Below the pieces are notes generated by a model that was not told where the DNA came from, did no database searches, and saw nothing but the letters and a program-made list of their open reading frames with translations. From contig NZ_WNHB01000026.1 in assembly GCF_009718825.1 (NCBI RefSeq), positions 1 through 40,783 on the forward strand: 40,783 nucleotides of DNA, given 5' to 3'. Shown piece after piece: positions 1 to 9,237 of the stretch (within the stretch, counting starts at the first letter, position 1; the number at the start of each line of letters is the position of its first letter). Made by a program: the position numbers and the translations under genes. Source of the DNA: Terrilactibacillus tamarindi (GTDB lineage: Bacteria > Bacillota > Bacilli > Bacillales > Sporolactobacillaceae).

Positions 1-165
1 AAAGTTCCTTAACCTGCTTTATAGTTCATTTATAATGAACAAAAATAATTAAATCGTTTCATTTGATCCATCGCTCTTTTTTTCAAAGAAATCAATCGGT
101 ATTACCCGTTTGATATTACGCTTGGCTTTTGTTTAGTTTTCAAAGAACAATCTCTTAATCTACTG
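1..165 (-). promoter_or_regulatory. rRNA operon leader (upstream of 16S, off the left edge)
   Basis: Read on the minus strand this stretch carries TGTTCTTTGAAAACT, the boxA-type antitermination sequence of Bacillus rRNA operons, and it lies directly downstream of five tandem sigma-A promoters pointing leftwards. No 16S start is present, so the rRNA gene itself would begin to the left of position 1. A 7-bp hairpin (GTTCATT/AATGAAC, 24-40) lies near the edge. The assignment is inferred from boxA plus promoters. The same boxA also occurs in 16S-23S spacers, but the upstream promoter array argues for a leader. Confidence 0.7.
135..149 (-). promoter_or_regulatory. boxA antitermination element
   Basis: Minus-strand sequence is TGTTCTTTGAAAACT, a match to the conserved boxA of Bacillus rRNA leaders, which binds the NusB/NusE complex. 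It lies about 40 nt downstream of the most proximal promoter. Confidence 0.7.
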
Positions 166-189
166 TTTTTTTATGACAGCAACCTTCAT

Positions 190-218
190 ATTATATCATG
201 TTTAAAAACTGTTGTCAA
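190..218 (-). promoter_or_regulatory. rRNA-type promoter 1 (proximal)
   Basis: TTGACA, 17-nt spacer, TATAAT on the minus strand: a perfect sigma-A consensus. Confidence 0.9.
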
Positions 219-265
219 TACTTTTTTTTAATTTCGTATCATTGTTTCTCAACAGCAACTATTAA

Positions 266-294
266 ATTATATCAAATCCAAAAGTTATTGTCAA
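266..294 (-). promoter_or_regulatory. rRNA-type promoter 2
   Basis: TTGACA, 17-nt spacer, TATAAT on the minus strand. Confidence 0.9.
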
Positions 295-341
295 TACTTT
301 TTTAAAATTTTATATCACTGACTTTTAACAGCAACTTTCAA

Positions 342-370
342 ATTATATCAAACTCAAAAGTCATTGTCAA
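342..370 (-). promoter_or_regulatory. rRNA-type promoter 3
   Basis: TTGACA, 17-nt spacer, TATAAT on the minus strand. Confidence 0.9.
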
Positions 371-416
371 TATGTTTTTTAAATTCTTATTACCGTTTCA
401 CAACAGCAACTTTTAA

Positions 417-445
417 AGTATAACTCTATTAAACAATCATGTCAA
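417..445 (-). promoter_or_regulatory. rRNA-type promoter 4
   Basis: TTGACA, 17-nt spacer, TATACT on the minus strand. Confidence 0.85.
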
Positions 446-489
446 CATCTTTTCAGTGTTTTTAATTGTTCAATGAAGCGACGTTTAAT

Positions 490-518
490 AATATACCATG
501 TTATTTTATATGAGTCAA
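490..518 (-). promoter_or_regulatory. rRNA-type promoter 5 (distal)
   Basis: TTGACT, 17-nt spacer, TATATT on the minus strand, in register with the other four but weaker and without the ACAGCAAC block. Confidence 0.7.
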
Positions 519-566
519 TACTTTTTTTCGTGAAATAAACGTAAGGTCTTTAACTAACCTTACTAT

Positions 567-1400
567 TTAAAGTCCCTGTTGTTTTAACCAAGTAAGAGAC
601 AATGTCACCCAGTCTTTAACAGCCTCATTGATATGACGATCATCTTTAGCTGTTAGCTCATTAGCTAAAGAGAGGCCGTGTACGCCTTTTTCAAAGATAT
701 GACTTTCAAATGGAATATTATTTTTATCTAATGAAGAAATAAATTGTATTGAATTTGATACTGGGACAACTCGATCATTTGAAGTATGCCAAATAAATGT
801 TGGTGGTGTATGTATGGAAACATGTTTACTTGCATCATATTCATCTAATTTCTGTTCTAAACTTATTTCCTGTCCAAACAATTGAATGTATTTATTCCCT
901 TTTACTTCGTCACCCGGCCATCCACTTGTTAAGTTTATCACGGGATAGCATAAAAGAAGAGCGCTAGGTTTTCTTTCTTCAGATGGACTGAATACTTTTT
1001 CAGACAACCAATCTTCATGCCACTTTGTTCCGTATGTTGCTACAAGATGACCTCCTGCAGAGAAACCACATAAAATGATTTTATTCTTATCAATAAACCA
1101 ATCATCCGCGTTTTTATAAAGAAGACGGGTAACTTTCGCCAGTTCGATAAGTGGTTGTGGAAATAGAGGCGATTTGTCTCTAATACAGGTATATCGCAAA
1201 ACAAAAGTATGGTAACCTTCTGCTGCAAAGCGTATCGCAATAGGCTCTGCTTCGCGGTCTGAAGTAAAATCGTACCCCCCTCCTGGACAAATAATGATAG
1301 CGGGTCGTTTTTCATTGACTTTAAACTCATTTGAGTTATCTAATAAGTAACAGGTTAAGATTTTTTGATCATGATCTAATGCCATGTTAAAAACTCTCAT
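567..1400 (-). CDS. Alpha/beta hydrolase, acetyl-esterase type
   Basis: A serine hydrolase of the small carbohydrate-esterase/BD-FAE-like group, probably cytoplasmic because no signal peptide is seen. Counting from the start chosen here, an oxyanion region PGGG lies near residue 40. The nucleophile elbow GFSAGG lies near 110, an acid residue in SNDRVVP near 210, and the catalytic His in GVHGLS near 240. The 277-aa length suits the family. I place the start at an internal ATG (1400) because GGAGGG lies 9 nt upstream; an in-frame ATG at 1427 has only a weak site. It is a single gene whose 3' end abuts the distal end of the rRNA-type promoter array. Substrate is unknown; xylan or other acetylated sugars are typical of relatives. 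Confidence 0.85.
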   Translation of the reverse strand: MRVFNMALDHDQKILTCYLLDNSNEFKVNEKRPAIIICPGGGYDFTSDREAEPIAIRFAAEGYHTFVLRYTCIRDKSPLFPQPLIELAKVTRLLYKNADDWFIDKNKIILCGFSAGGHLVATYGTKWHEDWLSEKVFSPSEERKPSALLLCYPVINLTSGWPGDEVKGNKYIQLFGQEISLEQKLDEYDASKHVSIHTPPTFIWHTSNDRVVPVSNSIQFISSLDKNNIPFESHIFEKGVHGLSLANELTAKDDRHINEAVKDWVTLSLTWLKQQGL

Positions 1401-1504
1401 CTTATATGTCCCTCCATCAACATTCATCGTTTACCTACTTTAGATAAAAGTATACTATCAGTAAAAAAGATATGTCGAAAAGAAACAACGACATATCTTT
1501 CTTC

Positions 1505-2770
1505 TTAATAAATAGGTGTGTTATTAGCACTTATATTTTCTAAACGTTCTTTTACTCTAGCAAGGAAGTGCCCTGCTACGAGACCATCGAGTACGCGGTG
1601 ATCAATCGATAGACAAAGATTCACCATATCACGAATACCAATCATATTATCTATAACAACTGGTCGTTTTACAATCGATTCAACAGAAAGAATCGCAGCT
1701 TGTGGATAGTTAATAATCGGTTGAGATTGGATAGAACCAAATGAACCTGTATTATTAATCGTAAAGGTACCACCTTGCATATCTTGATTGGTTAGTTTAT
1801 TTTCTCTTGCTTTATGGGCTAGGCCTACCACTTCCCTTGCAATACCTTTAATACTTTTTTCATCCGCATGTTGAATAACCGGAACATATAAAGCATCTTC
1901 AGAAGCAACAGCTAGTGATATATTGATATCTTTCTTTTCAATGATGTTATCTCCTGTCCATGTCGCATTCATTCGAGGGAATTCCTTTAGTGATTCTACA
2001 ACGGCTTTGATGAAGAATGGTAAGTACGTGAGATTATATCCCTCTTTTTTCTTAAATTCATTTTTTAAAGTATTACGGTAGTTGACCAAGTTGGTTACGT
2101 CTACTTCAATCATCGTCCAAGCATGTGGGATTTCATGCTTACTTCTTAACATATTATGTGCGATGGCCTTGCGGACCCCTGAAATAGGAATGACATGATC
2201 TCCGGGATTTGCCTCTTGATCCTCTTTTTTTGCTTGAGTTTCCTCACTCAATGTTTGAGTATTCGATTGTATATTTACTAAAGAATCTTGACTTGTTGGG
2301 GCCGGTGGTTCTTGTCCTTTTTCAATAAGATTCAAGATATCTTTTCGTGTAATTCTACCGCCTTTTCCAGAACCATTCACACGAGATAAGTCAATATCAT
2401 GTTCTTGTGACAGTTTGAGAACAGCGGGTGAATAACGTTTCTTCATCGATCTTTGTGAGTCAACTTCTCCCTCTGCCTGATTTGATTTCTGTTGTTCTGG
2501 TTGTGCCGGTTTAATCGAATCCGTTGGTACATCTAACTCTACAGTACACATGAGTGCTCCAACAGCCAAGGTGTCTCCTTCACTTGCTGCTATATTCTTT
2601 ATTTTCCCAGAAAAAGAGGATGGTATTTCTGTGTTCACTTTATCAGTCATCACTTCTGCAATGGGATCATATTTTTTGATTTTATCGCCAATATTAACGA
2701 GCCATTTGCTTATCGTCCCCTCTGTGACACTTTCACCGAGTTGAGGCATCGTAATTTGCTGTTCACTCAC
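1505..2770 (-). CDS. bkdB: Branched-chain 2-oxoacid dehydrogenase E2 (dihydrolipoamide acyltransferase)
   Basis: Core acyltransferase of the branched-chain keto-acid dehydrogenase complex; it makes isobutyryl-, isovaleryl- and 2-methylbutyryl-CoA used as primers for branched fatty acids. An N-terminal lipoyl domain carries the lipoylated Lys in VMTDKVNTE (near residue 45). A linker follows, then a peripheral subunit-binding domain near 115-150 (VNGSGKGGRITRKDI) and the catalytic domain ending in SIDHRVLDG, with the active His and Asp. Length, about 421 aa, is normal. GTG at 2770 is chosen because it sits 8 nt after GAGG; an ATG at 2776 is too close to that site. Last gene of the E3-E1alpha-E1beta-E2 cluster; its start lies 15 nt after the E1beta stop. 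Confidence 0.93.
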   Translation of the reverse strand: MSEQQITMPQLGESVTEGTISKWLVNIGDKIKKYDPIAEVMTDKVNTEIPSSFSGKIKNIAASEGDTLAVGALMCTVELDVPTDSIKPAQPEQQKSNQAEGEVDSQRSMKKRYSPAVLKLSQEHDIDLSRVNGSGKGGRITRKDILNLIEKGQEPPAPTSQDSLVNIQSNTQTLSEETQAKKEDQEANPGDHVIPISGVRKAIAHNMLRSKHEIPHAWTMIEVDVTNLVNYRNTLKNEFKKKEGYNLTYLPFFIKAVVESLKEFPRMNATWTGDNIIEKKDINISLAVASEDALYVPVIQHADEKSIKGIAREVVGLAHKARENKLTNQDMQGGTFTINNTGSFGSIQSQPIINYPQAAILSVESIVKRPVVIDNMIGIRDMVNLCLSIDHRVLDGLVAGHFLARVKERLENISANNTPIY

Positions 2771-2785
2771 CTTCATCACCTCTTT

Positions 2786-3769
2786 CTAGTATTCCGCTAA
2801 CTCACGAATTGCTTTTTCTATTTTATCAGGGTTAATCATGAAGAACTTCTCCATTGGTGGCGCATATGGCATAGAAGGAACATCAGGACCTGCCAATCGA
2901 GCTATTGGGGCGTCAAGTTCAAATAAGCAATGTTCACCGATGATAGCCGCGACTTCTCCAATCACACTACCTTCTTTATTATCTTCTGTTACGAGTAAAA
3001 CTTTCCCTGTTTTAGAAGCTGCATCGATAATGGCTTGTTGATCTAAAGGGTATACCGTTCTTAAATCAAGAATATGGGTTGTTATTCCTTCTTTTTCTAA
3101 TTTGTCTGCTGCTTCTATGGCAAAGTGAACAGCTAGGCCATAGGTGATCACTGTTACATCTTCACCTTGACGTTTCACTTCTGCTTTACCGATAGGAAGT
3201 GTATAGTCTTCTTCTGGAACTTCACCTTTTATTAATCGGTAGGCACGTTTATGTTCTAAGAAAAGCACAGGATCGTTGTCACGGATTGCTGCCTTTAATA
3301 AACCTTTTGCATCATAAGGAGTTGAAGGCATCACAATTTTTAGACCAGGTGTTCCTGAAAAAAGCCCTTCTAATGATTGAGAATGATAAAGGGCACCGTG
3401 TACGCCTCCACCATATGGTGCTCGTATCGTCATTGGGACCGACCAATCATTATTAGAACGATAGCGTGTCTTCGCTGCTTCCGATACAATTTGATTTACA
3501 GCAGGTAAAATAAAATCTACAAACTGAATTTCAGCTACGGGTCGAGTTCCATACATCGCTGCCCCAATACCTACACCAACAATAGCAGACTCAGCTAAAG
3601 GGGTATCGATCACACGATTTTCACCAAATTTATCATATAATCCTTTTGTCGCAAGAAATACTCCGCCTTTTACTCCGACATCTTCTCCCAATACAAAAAC
3701 ATTCTCATCTCGTTCCATTTCTTCATGAAGAGCAAGATTAATAGCATCGATATAAGACATAACAGCCAT
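2786..3769 (-). CDS. bkdAB: Branched-chain 2-oxoacid dehydrogenase E1 beta
   Basis: Beta subunit of the thiamine-diphosphate decarboxylase of the complex. It has the Transket_pyr fold (LGEDVGVKGG near residue 30; IRAPYGGGVHGALYHSQSLE near 125) and a C-terminal transketolase domain (VTEDNKEGSV; DVPSMPYAPPMEKFF at the end). The open frame runs 32 codons further upstream, inside the E1alpha gene, but that part is Met/Leu/Gln-rich and unlike the family. The ATG at 3769 begins 1 nt after the E1alpha stop with AAGGAG 10 nt upstream, giving 327 aa, the usual size. Translational coupling with E1alpha is likely. Confidence 0.94.
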   Translation of the reverse strand: MAVMSYIDAINLALHEEMERDENVFVLGEDVGVKGGVFLATKGLYDKFGENRVIDTPLAESAIVGVGIGAAMYGTRPVAEIQFVDFILPAVNQIVSEAAKTRYRSNNDWSVPMTIRAPYGGGVHGALYHSQSLEGLFSGTPGLKIVMPSTPYDAKGLLKAAIRDNDPVLFLEHKRAYRLIKGEVPEEDYTLPIGKAEVKRQGEDVTVITYGLAVHFAIEAADKLEKEGITTHILDLRTVYPLDQQAIIDAASKTGKVLLVTEDNKEGSVIGEVAAIIGEHCLFELDAPIARLAGPDVPSMPYAPPMEKFFMINPDKIEKAIRELAEY

Positions 3770-3770
3770 A

Positions 3771-4772
3771 TTATATCTCTCCTTTTTCATCGTAAACATA
3801 TTGAAGAGTTGATTCAGGTTCAGCAAAAGGTGCTGCATCAGCATAATCTGTTGCATCATCAACAAGATGTTTTATTTTTTCTTCTAAAGCGGCTTCAATA
3901 TCTTCTGTAAGGATATTTGCCTCACGTAAGTAAGCAGCGAAAGTTAGAACTCCATCTTTTTTCTTTGCTTCAGATACTTCATCTTTTGTCCGATAGGTCG
4001 TATCGTCGTCATCACTAGAATGTGGAGTTAAACGATAACAGATTGCCTCAATTAACGAAGGTCCTTCACCTTTTCGTCCTCGATCAGCCGCGTATTTAAC
4101 TGCCTCATAGACACTAAGTGGATCATTACCATCGACCGTTTTTCCGTACATGCCATAACCGATAGCCCGATCAGATACCTTTTCACAAGCAAGTTGTTTT
4201 GAAGTAGGTACGGAAATGGCATATTTATTATTTTCACAAAAAAAGATGACAGGAAGCTTTTGAACTCCCGCGAAATTCGCTGCCTCATGAAAGTCTCCTT
4301 GGTTTGAACTTCCTTCGCCAAAAGTCACAAGACTAATCGCTGAATCGCCTTTCATTCTAGCACCAAGAGTAATTCCAACTGCATGAGCCACCTGTGTGGT
4401 TACAGGCGATGAATGTGTTAATATTCGATTTTTTTTCTGACCGTAATGCCCTGGCATTTGCCTTCCACCAGAACTTGGATCCTCAGATTTAGCAAAAACA
4501 TTAAGCATGACTTCTCTCGAGGTCATACCGAATGCTAAAACCAATGCCAAATCTCGATAATAAGCCCCTATGTAATCTTTTTCTCTATCTAAGGCAAAAG
4601 CCGCTCCAACTTGTGCAGCTTCTTGTCCTTGACATGAAACAACAAATGGAATTTTACCTGATCGATTTAAAAGCCACATCCGTTCATCAATTCGTCGTGC
4701 TAAAAGCATCGTTTCATACATTTTTAATACTGTGGTGTCGTCTAAACCTAATTTTTGATGCCGAGTTACCAT
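3771..4772 (-). CDS. bkdAA: Branched-chain 2-oxoacid dehydrogenase E1 alpha
   Basis: Alpha subunit of the TPP-dependent decarboxylase that accepts the keto acids of Val, Leu and Ile. The TPP site is visible as FGEGSSNQGDFHEA followed by ENNKYAIS (near residues 160-200), and the conserved loop as YRLTPHSSDDDDTTYR (near 260). An upstream ATG exists at 4802, but GGGAGG lies directly before the ATG at 4772, giving 333 aa as in relatives. E1 beta follows after 1 nt. The 157 nt between the E3 stop and this start show no terminator, so the gene probably belongs to the lpd-led operon. Confidence 0.94.
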   Translation of the reverse strand: MVTRHQKLGLDDTTVLKMYETMLLARRIDERMWLLNRSGKIPFVVSCQGQEAAQVGAAFALDREKDYIGAYYRDLALVLAFGMTSREVMLNVFAKSEDPSSGGRQMPGHYGQKKNRILTHSSPVTTQVAHAVGITLGARMKGDSAISLVTFGEGSSNQGDFHEAANFAGVQKLPVIFFCENNKYAISVPTSKQLACEKVSDRAIGYGMYGKTVDGNDPLSVYEAVKYAADRGRKGEGPSLIEAICYRLTPHSSDDDDTTYRTKDEVSEAKKKDGVLTFAAYLREANILTEDIEAALEEKIKHLVDDATDYADAAPFAEPESTLQYVYDEKGEI

Positions 4773-4929
4773 AAATATTGAACCTCCCATAAAGTATGTC
4801 AATCAAATAAGTTTCAAGTAAAAATTTAAAAATAAGTAATCACTTTTGGGATCATTTCCCCTACCAGAAATTATTTCACTTTATATAAACTTGAAAAACA
4901 AATTATATTTTTAGATCTTTTTACAATCG

Positions 4930-6351
4930 TTAAAAGTGAATGGCTTTCCCATCAACAGCAAGCCCTGCCTCACCGAATATCTCTGATAATGTGGGATGTG
5001 GATGAATCGTTTCAGATATTTCCCACGGCGAGGCATCTAAAATTTTCGCGAGTGCTGCTTCCGAAATCAAGTCCGTGACATGAGGCCCAATCATATGGAC
5101 ACCCAAAATATCATCTGTCTCTTTATCTGCAATCATTTTCACAAACCCGTCTGATTCCCCGTAGACTAGAGCTTTACCGATCGCTGCAAAAGGAATTTTT
5201 CCGATTTTAATGTTGAATTGACTTTCGGCTTCACTCTCAGTTAAACCAATGGATGCAATCTCTGGACGTGTATAAATGCATTTTGGAACGAGTAAATGAT
5301 CGAGTTCATTTACATCTTGGCCTGCAATATGTTCAACGGCCTTAATACCTTCATGGGAGGCAACATGAGCAAGTTGGAGTCCACCAATCACATCGCCAAT
5401 GGCATAAATATGGCCCTCTTTTGTTTGATAATGATGGTTAGTTTGGATATAACCATGATCAAGTTCAATCGATGTATTACTCAACCCAATATCTTCAGTA
5501 TTTGGCGAGCGACCAACTGATAGCAGAATTTTATCTGCCTGGTAGGTGACAACTTGATGGTTAACTTCTGCATCTATAGAAACCCCATCACTCACGTTTA
5601 ACGTGTCGGCTTTTACTTTTGCAGATGTGATAATCTTTACACCTTTTTTCTTTAGTTGATGCTCAAGTTCCTTCGAAATGTCGCGATCTTCTGTTGGAAC
5701 AAGGCCATCTGCATATTCTAATATTGTTACTTCAGATCCAAAATCTGAGAATAACGAGGCCCATTCGACTCCAATGACGCCGCCTCCAACAATAATGATG
5801 CTTTTAGGACAACTTTTGAGGTGGACAGCATCGTCCGATGTAAGAATGTTCTTTCCGTCTGGGACGAGACCTGGCAAAGTTTTTGGCCTTGAACCGGTTG
5901 CTATAATGACATTTTGTGGAATAAGAATTTCATTGTCCCGTTCATCGGTATATTCCACAGATATTGCTCCCGCTATTGGAGAAAAGATGGATGGACCTAA
6001 TATTCGTCCATAGCCATTATAAAAATCAATTTTCCCCTTTTTTATTAAACTTTTGACGCCCTGATGCAATTTATCTACAATTTTATTCTTTCTCTCATAC
6101 ACTTTTAAGTAATCAAATGAGACACTTTCATGTCCCTGTATTCCATATTCTTCGCCATTTTTAATCGTTGCGTATACTTCTGCACTTCGTAACAATGCTT
6201 TCGTTGGTATACAGCCTCGATGTAAACACGTACCGCCAAGTTCTTCAGCTTCGATAATCGCCGTCTTTAATCCTAATTGGCTTGCACGGATGGCAGCAAC
6301 ATACCCACCAGTACCGCCTCCTAATAGGACCAGGTCATAATTTTTGGCCAT
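4930..6351 (-). CDS. lpdV: Dihydrolipoyl dehydrogenase (E3)
   Basis: FAD- and NAD-dependent flavoprotein that reoxidises the lipoyl groups of E2. The N-terminal FAD dinucleotide fold is GGGTGGYVAA (near residue 11). The redox disulfide is CLHRGC (near residues 43-48), where many relatives have CLNVGC. A second NAD-binding GGGVIGVEWA lies near 190, the FAD-binding AIGDV near 318, and the dimer-interface His-Glu motif HPHPTLSE near the C-terminus. 473 aa is normal. It is the first gene of the cluster and starts 8-10 nt after AGGAGTG. The ptb, bcd and buk genes that precede lpdV in B. subtilis are absent here. Confidence 0.95.
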   Translation of the reverse strand: MAKNYDLVLLGGGTGGYVAAIRASQLGLKTAIIEAEELGGTCLHRGCIPTKALLRSAEVYATIKNGEEYGIQGHESVSFDYLKVYERKNKIVDKLHQGVKSLIKKGKIDFYNGYGRILGPSIFSPIAGAISVEYTDERDNEILIPQNVIIATGSRPKTLPGLVPDGKNILTSDDAVHLKSCPKSIIIVGGGVIGVEWASLFSDFGSEVTILEYADGLVPTEDRDISKELEHQLKKKGVKIITSAKVKADTLNVSDGVSIDAEVNHQVVTYQADKILLSVGRSPNTEDIGLSNTSIELDHGYIQTNHHYQTKEGHIYAIGDVIGGLQLAHVASHEGIKAVEHIAGQDVNELDHLLVPKCIYTRPEIASIGLTESEAESQFNIKIGKIPFAAIGKALVYGESDGFVKMIADKETDDILGVHMIGPHVTDLISEAALAKILDASPWEISETIHPHPTLSEIFGEAGLAVDGKAIHF

Positions 6352-6386
6352 AAAAATAGAACACTCCTATCTCAAAAGAGAATGCT

Positions 6387-6405
6387 AATACTATAATATA
6401 GTATT
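6387..6405. promoter_or_regulatory. Perfect 19-nt palindrome upstream of lpdV
   Basis: AATACTATAATATAGTATT: two 9-nt arms around a central A, starting 36 nt upstream of the lpdV ATG. Perfect symmetry at this distance suits an operator overlapping a promoter. The protein that would bind is not identifiable from the window; no bkdR-like gene is nearby. Confidence 0.45.
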
Positions 6406-6567
6406 TTATTCGTATATGTATTTACGTCTAAGCCTTGAAACCATATTTTAGATTAAAAATTTCATGATCTCGTGTTAAAAACTTCTTAACCCATTTTAGC
6501 TTATTTTTAATTAACTTACAAATCATAGCTATATAGATTGAAGTTATTGTTTAGTTATGCATGGAAA

Positions 6568-6594
6568 GGTTAAACATGATAAGATGTTGGGTAT
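6568..6594 (+). promoter_or_regulatory. Sigma-B-like promoter of the MscS gene
   Basis: GGTTAA, 15-nt spacer (or GTTAAA with 14), then GGGTAT. This resembles the general stress sigma-B consensus GTTTAA-N12-15-GGGTAT, with a perfect -10, 37 nt upstream of the ATG. Confidence 0.55.
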
Positions 6595-6630
6595 CAAAAA
6601 ATATATATATCCTTTTTTCGGAGTGATACA

Positions 6631-7764
6631 ATGACTATTATTAAAGCATTTGAGTGGGTAAAAAACATCACGTTTTACGATGGGGCGATCGCTCTTATTA
6701 TTTTTGTGTTATTTTTTATATTGAGAAAACTATTTTCAAAATATTTCTTGAAACTATTAACAAAAATTATTGGACACATGAATCATAAAGTAGATAGAAC
6801 ATTTATCATATCTTTCCAAAGGCCCATCCAATTTTTCTTGGCAGTAACTGGTCTCTATTTTGCTTTAATGTACTTACCATTACCAAGAGAGTGGAAACAC
6901 GTCTTTTCACTTCTATATAGATCCACCATTATTTTTTGTATTGGATGGGGATTTTATGTTTTTTCGAATATGCTTAGTTATCTATTTGGAGAAATGGGCA
7001 ATCGATTAGATTTAAAATTTAATGAAATTGTAATTCCTTTCTTCGCCAAAATCATTAAATTTCTAGTGATTGTTTTAACAGCCGCAGCCATACTAGGTCT
7101 TTGGGGATATCAACTTGGTGGATTAATTACGGGACTCGGAATAGGTGGATTAGCGGTGGCATTAGCTGCAAAAGACACCTTGAGCAATTTATTTGGTGGA
7201 CTCGTCATTATCACGGAAAGTCCTTTTACTTTAGGAGATACCATTCAATCAGGAACAATCATAGGGACCGTTGAAGACATCAACTTTAGATCAACAAAAA
7301 TACGAACGCCAGAACAAGCATTGGTTACTGTACCAAATTCAACACTTGCTTCCCAAGCTATTATTAATACATCAAGAATGGAGAAAAAACGCAATCAATT
7401 TGATGTGCTCATTGCGATTGATACCCCTCTTGAAAAAGTGACAAGGGCAATTGATCTAATTAGAGACATGCTAGATCATCGAGACGACCTTGATAAAGCC
7501 AGTAATGCCGTATATTTTACCGAATTCACAACACACGGTTATAAACTAAACGTCACATTCTTTACATTAACAACTGATGTAAATGAAGCTTCACGAATAC
7601 GAGAAGCCTGTAATATAGCCATTCTCGATATTTTAGAATCGGAAAATGTAAAACTTAGCATTCCTTTGCAACGAATCATGAATAATGGTGATCCTCTTAG
7701 GATAGAGGATCCAATGAATAGCCGGACAAGTGAACAAAAAAGAAATCAGACACGATCACAATGA
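6631..7764 (+). CDS. MscS-family mechanosensitive channel
   Basis: Small-conductance mechanosensitive channel protein that releases solutes on hypo-osmotic shock. Three or four hydrophobic N-terminal segments (about residues 15-35, 65-85, 95-120, 135-155) precede the pore helix GLGIGGLAVALAAKDTLSNL (near 170-190). The MscS beta domain follows (GGLVIITESPFTLGDTI), with GTVEDINFRSTKIRT and VPNSTL, typical of the family. A cytoplasmic alpha/beta domain and a charged tail close the protein. The start follows CGGAGTG. The sigma-B-like promoter upstream suggests general stress induction. Monocistronic, ending inside a hairpin terminator. Confidence 0.9.
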   Translation: MTIIKAFEWVKNITFYDGAIALIIFVLFFILRKLFSKYFLKLLTKIIGHMNHKVDRTFIISFQRPIQFFLAVTGLYFALMYLPLPREWKHVFSLLYRSTIIFCIGWGFYVFSNMLSYLFGEMGNRLDLKFNEIVIPFFAKIIKFLVIVLTAAAILGLWGYQLGGLITGLGIGGLAVALAAKDTLSNLFGGLVIITESPFTLGDTIQSGTIIGTVEDINFRSTKIRTPEQALVTVPNSTLASQAIINTSRMEKKRNQFDVLIAIDTPLEKVTRAIDLIRDMLDHRDDLDKASNAVYFTEFTTHGYKLNVTFFTLTTDVNEASRIREACNIAILDILESENVKLSIPLQRIMNNGDPLRIEDPMNSRTSEQKRNQTRSQ

Positions 7765-7780
7765 TCGGTCTGATTTTTTA
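7743..7780. terminator. Bidirectional terminator between mscS and cypC
   Basis: Stem AAATCAGAC/GTCTGATTT with an inner GATC/GATC pairing and T-runs on both strands. It overlaps the last codons of the MscS gene and also serves the convergent P450 gene. Confidence 0.75.
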
Positions 7781-7786
7781 TAACGG

Positions 7787-9061
<1,275 letters not shown>

Positions 9062-9237
9062 TTATTTCGATTCCTAGCGTCTTCTTTAATATGTTTAGAA
9101 AGCGTCAAAAATATAACGACTATTTTATTTATAATGGAACTAACTGATTCTAGTGCCCAAATAAAGCGGGACAAAGTCCCACATCTTTTCGCTTGAATAA
9201 TGTATAATGACTATTTTATCAAACGGGAGGAAAAGAG

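Larger units (their letters stand above)
176..518 (-). repeat. Tandem array of five promoter-bearing repeats, period 73-76 nt
   Basis: An imperfect tandem repeat. Its unit begins with ACAGCAAC on the plus strand (176, 252, 328, 403), and each unit carries one complete -35/-10 pair firing leftwards. A fifth, more diverged promoter lies at 490-518. The -35 elements start at 213, 289, 365, 440 and 513, so spacings are 76, 76, 75 and 73. In the three promoters nearest the leader the -10 is followed about 7 nt later by a G in GTTGCTGTT, a plausible GTP start. The array probably arose by duplication of an rRNA promoter. Confidence 0.85.

Noticed and set aside
176-478. CRISPR-like or protein-coding repeat at the left edge
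   Set aside because: The period is 75-76 nt, the units are imperfect throughout, and each contains a promoter; there is no spacer/repeat division and no frame.
3770-3865. 32-codon N-terminal extension of E1 beta
   Set aside because: It overlaps E1alpha, is low complexity and unlike the family; a strong ribosome site precedes the ATG at 3769.
4773-4929. Internal promoter or terminator between lpdV and E1 alpha
   Set aside because: No hairpin with T-run and no convincing -35/-10 pair was seen in this spacer.
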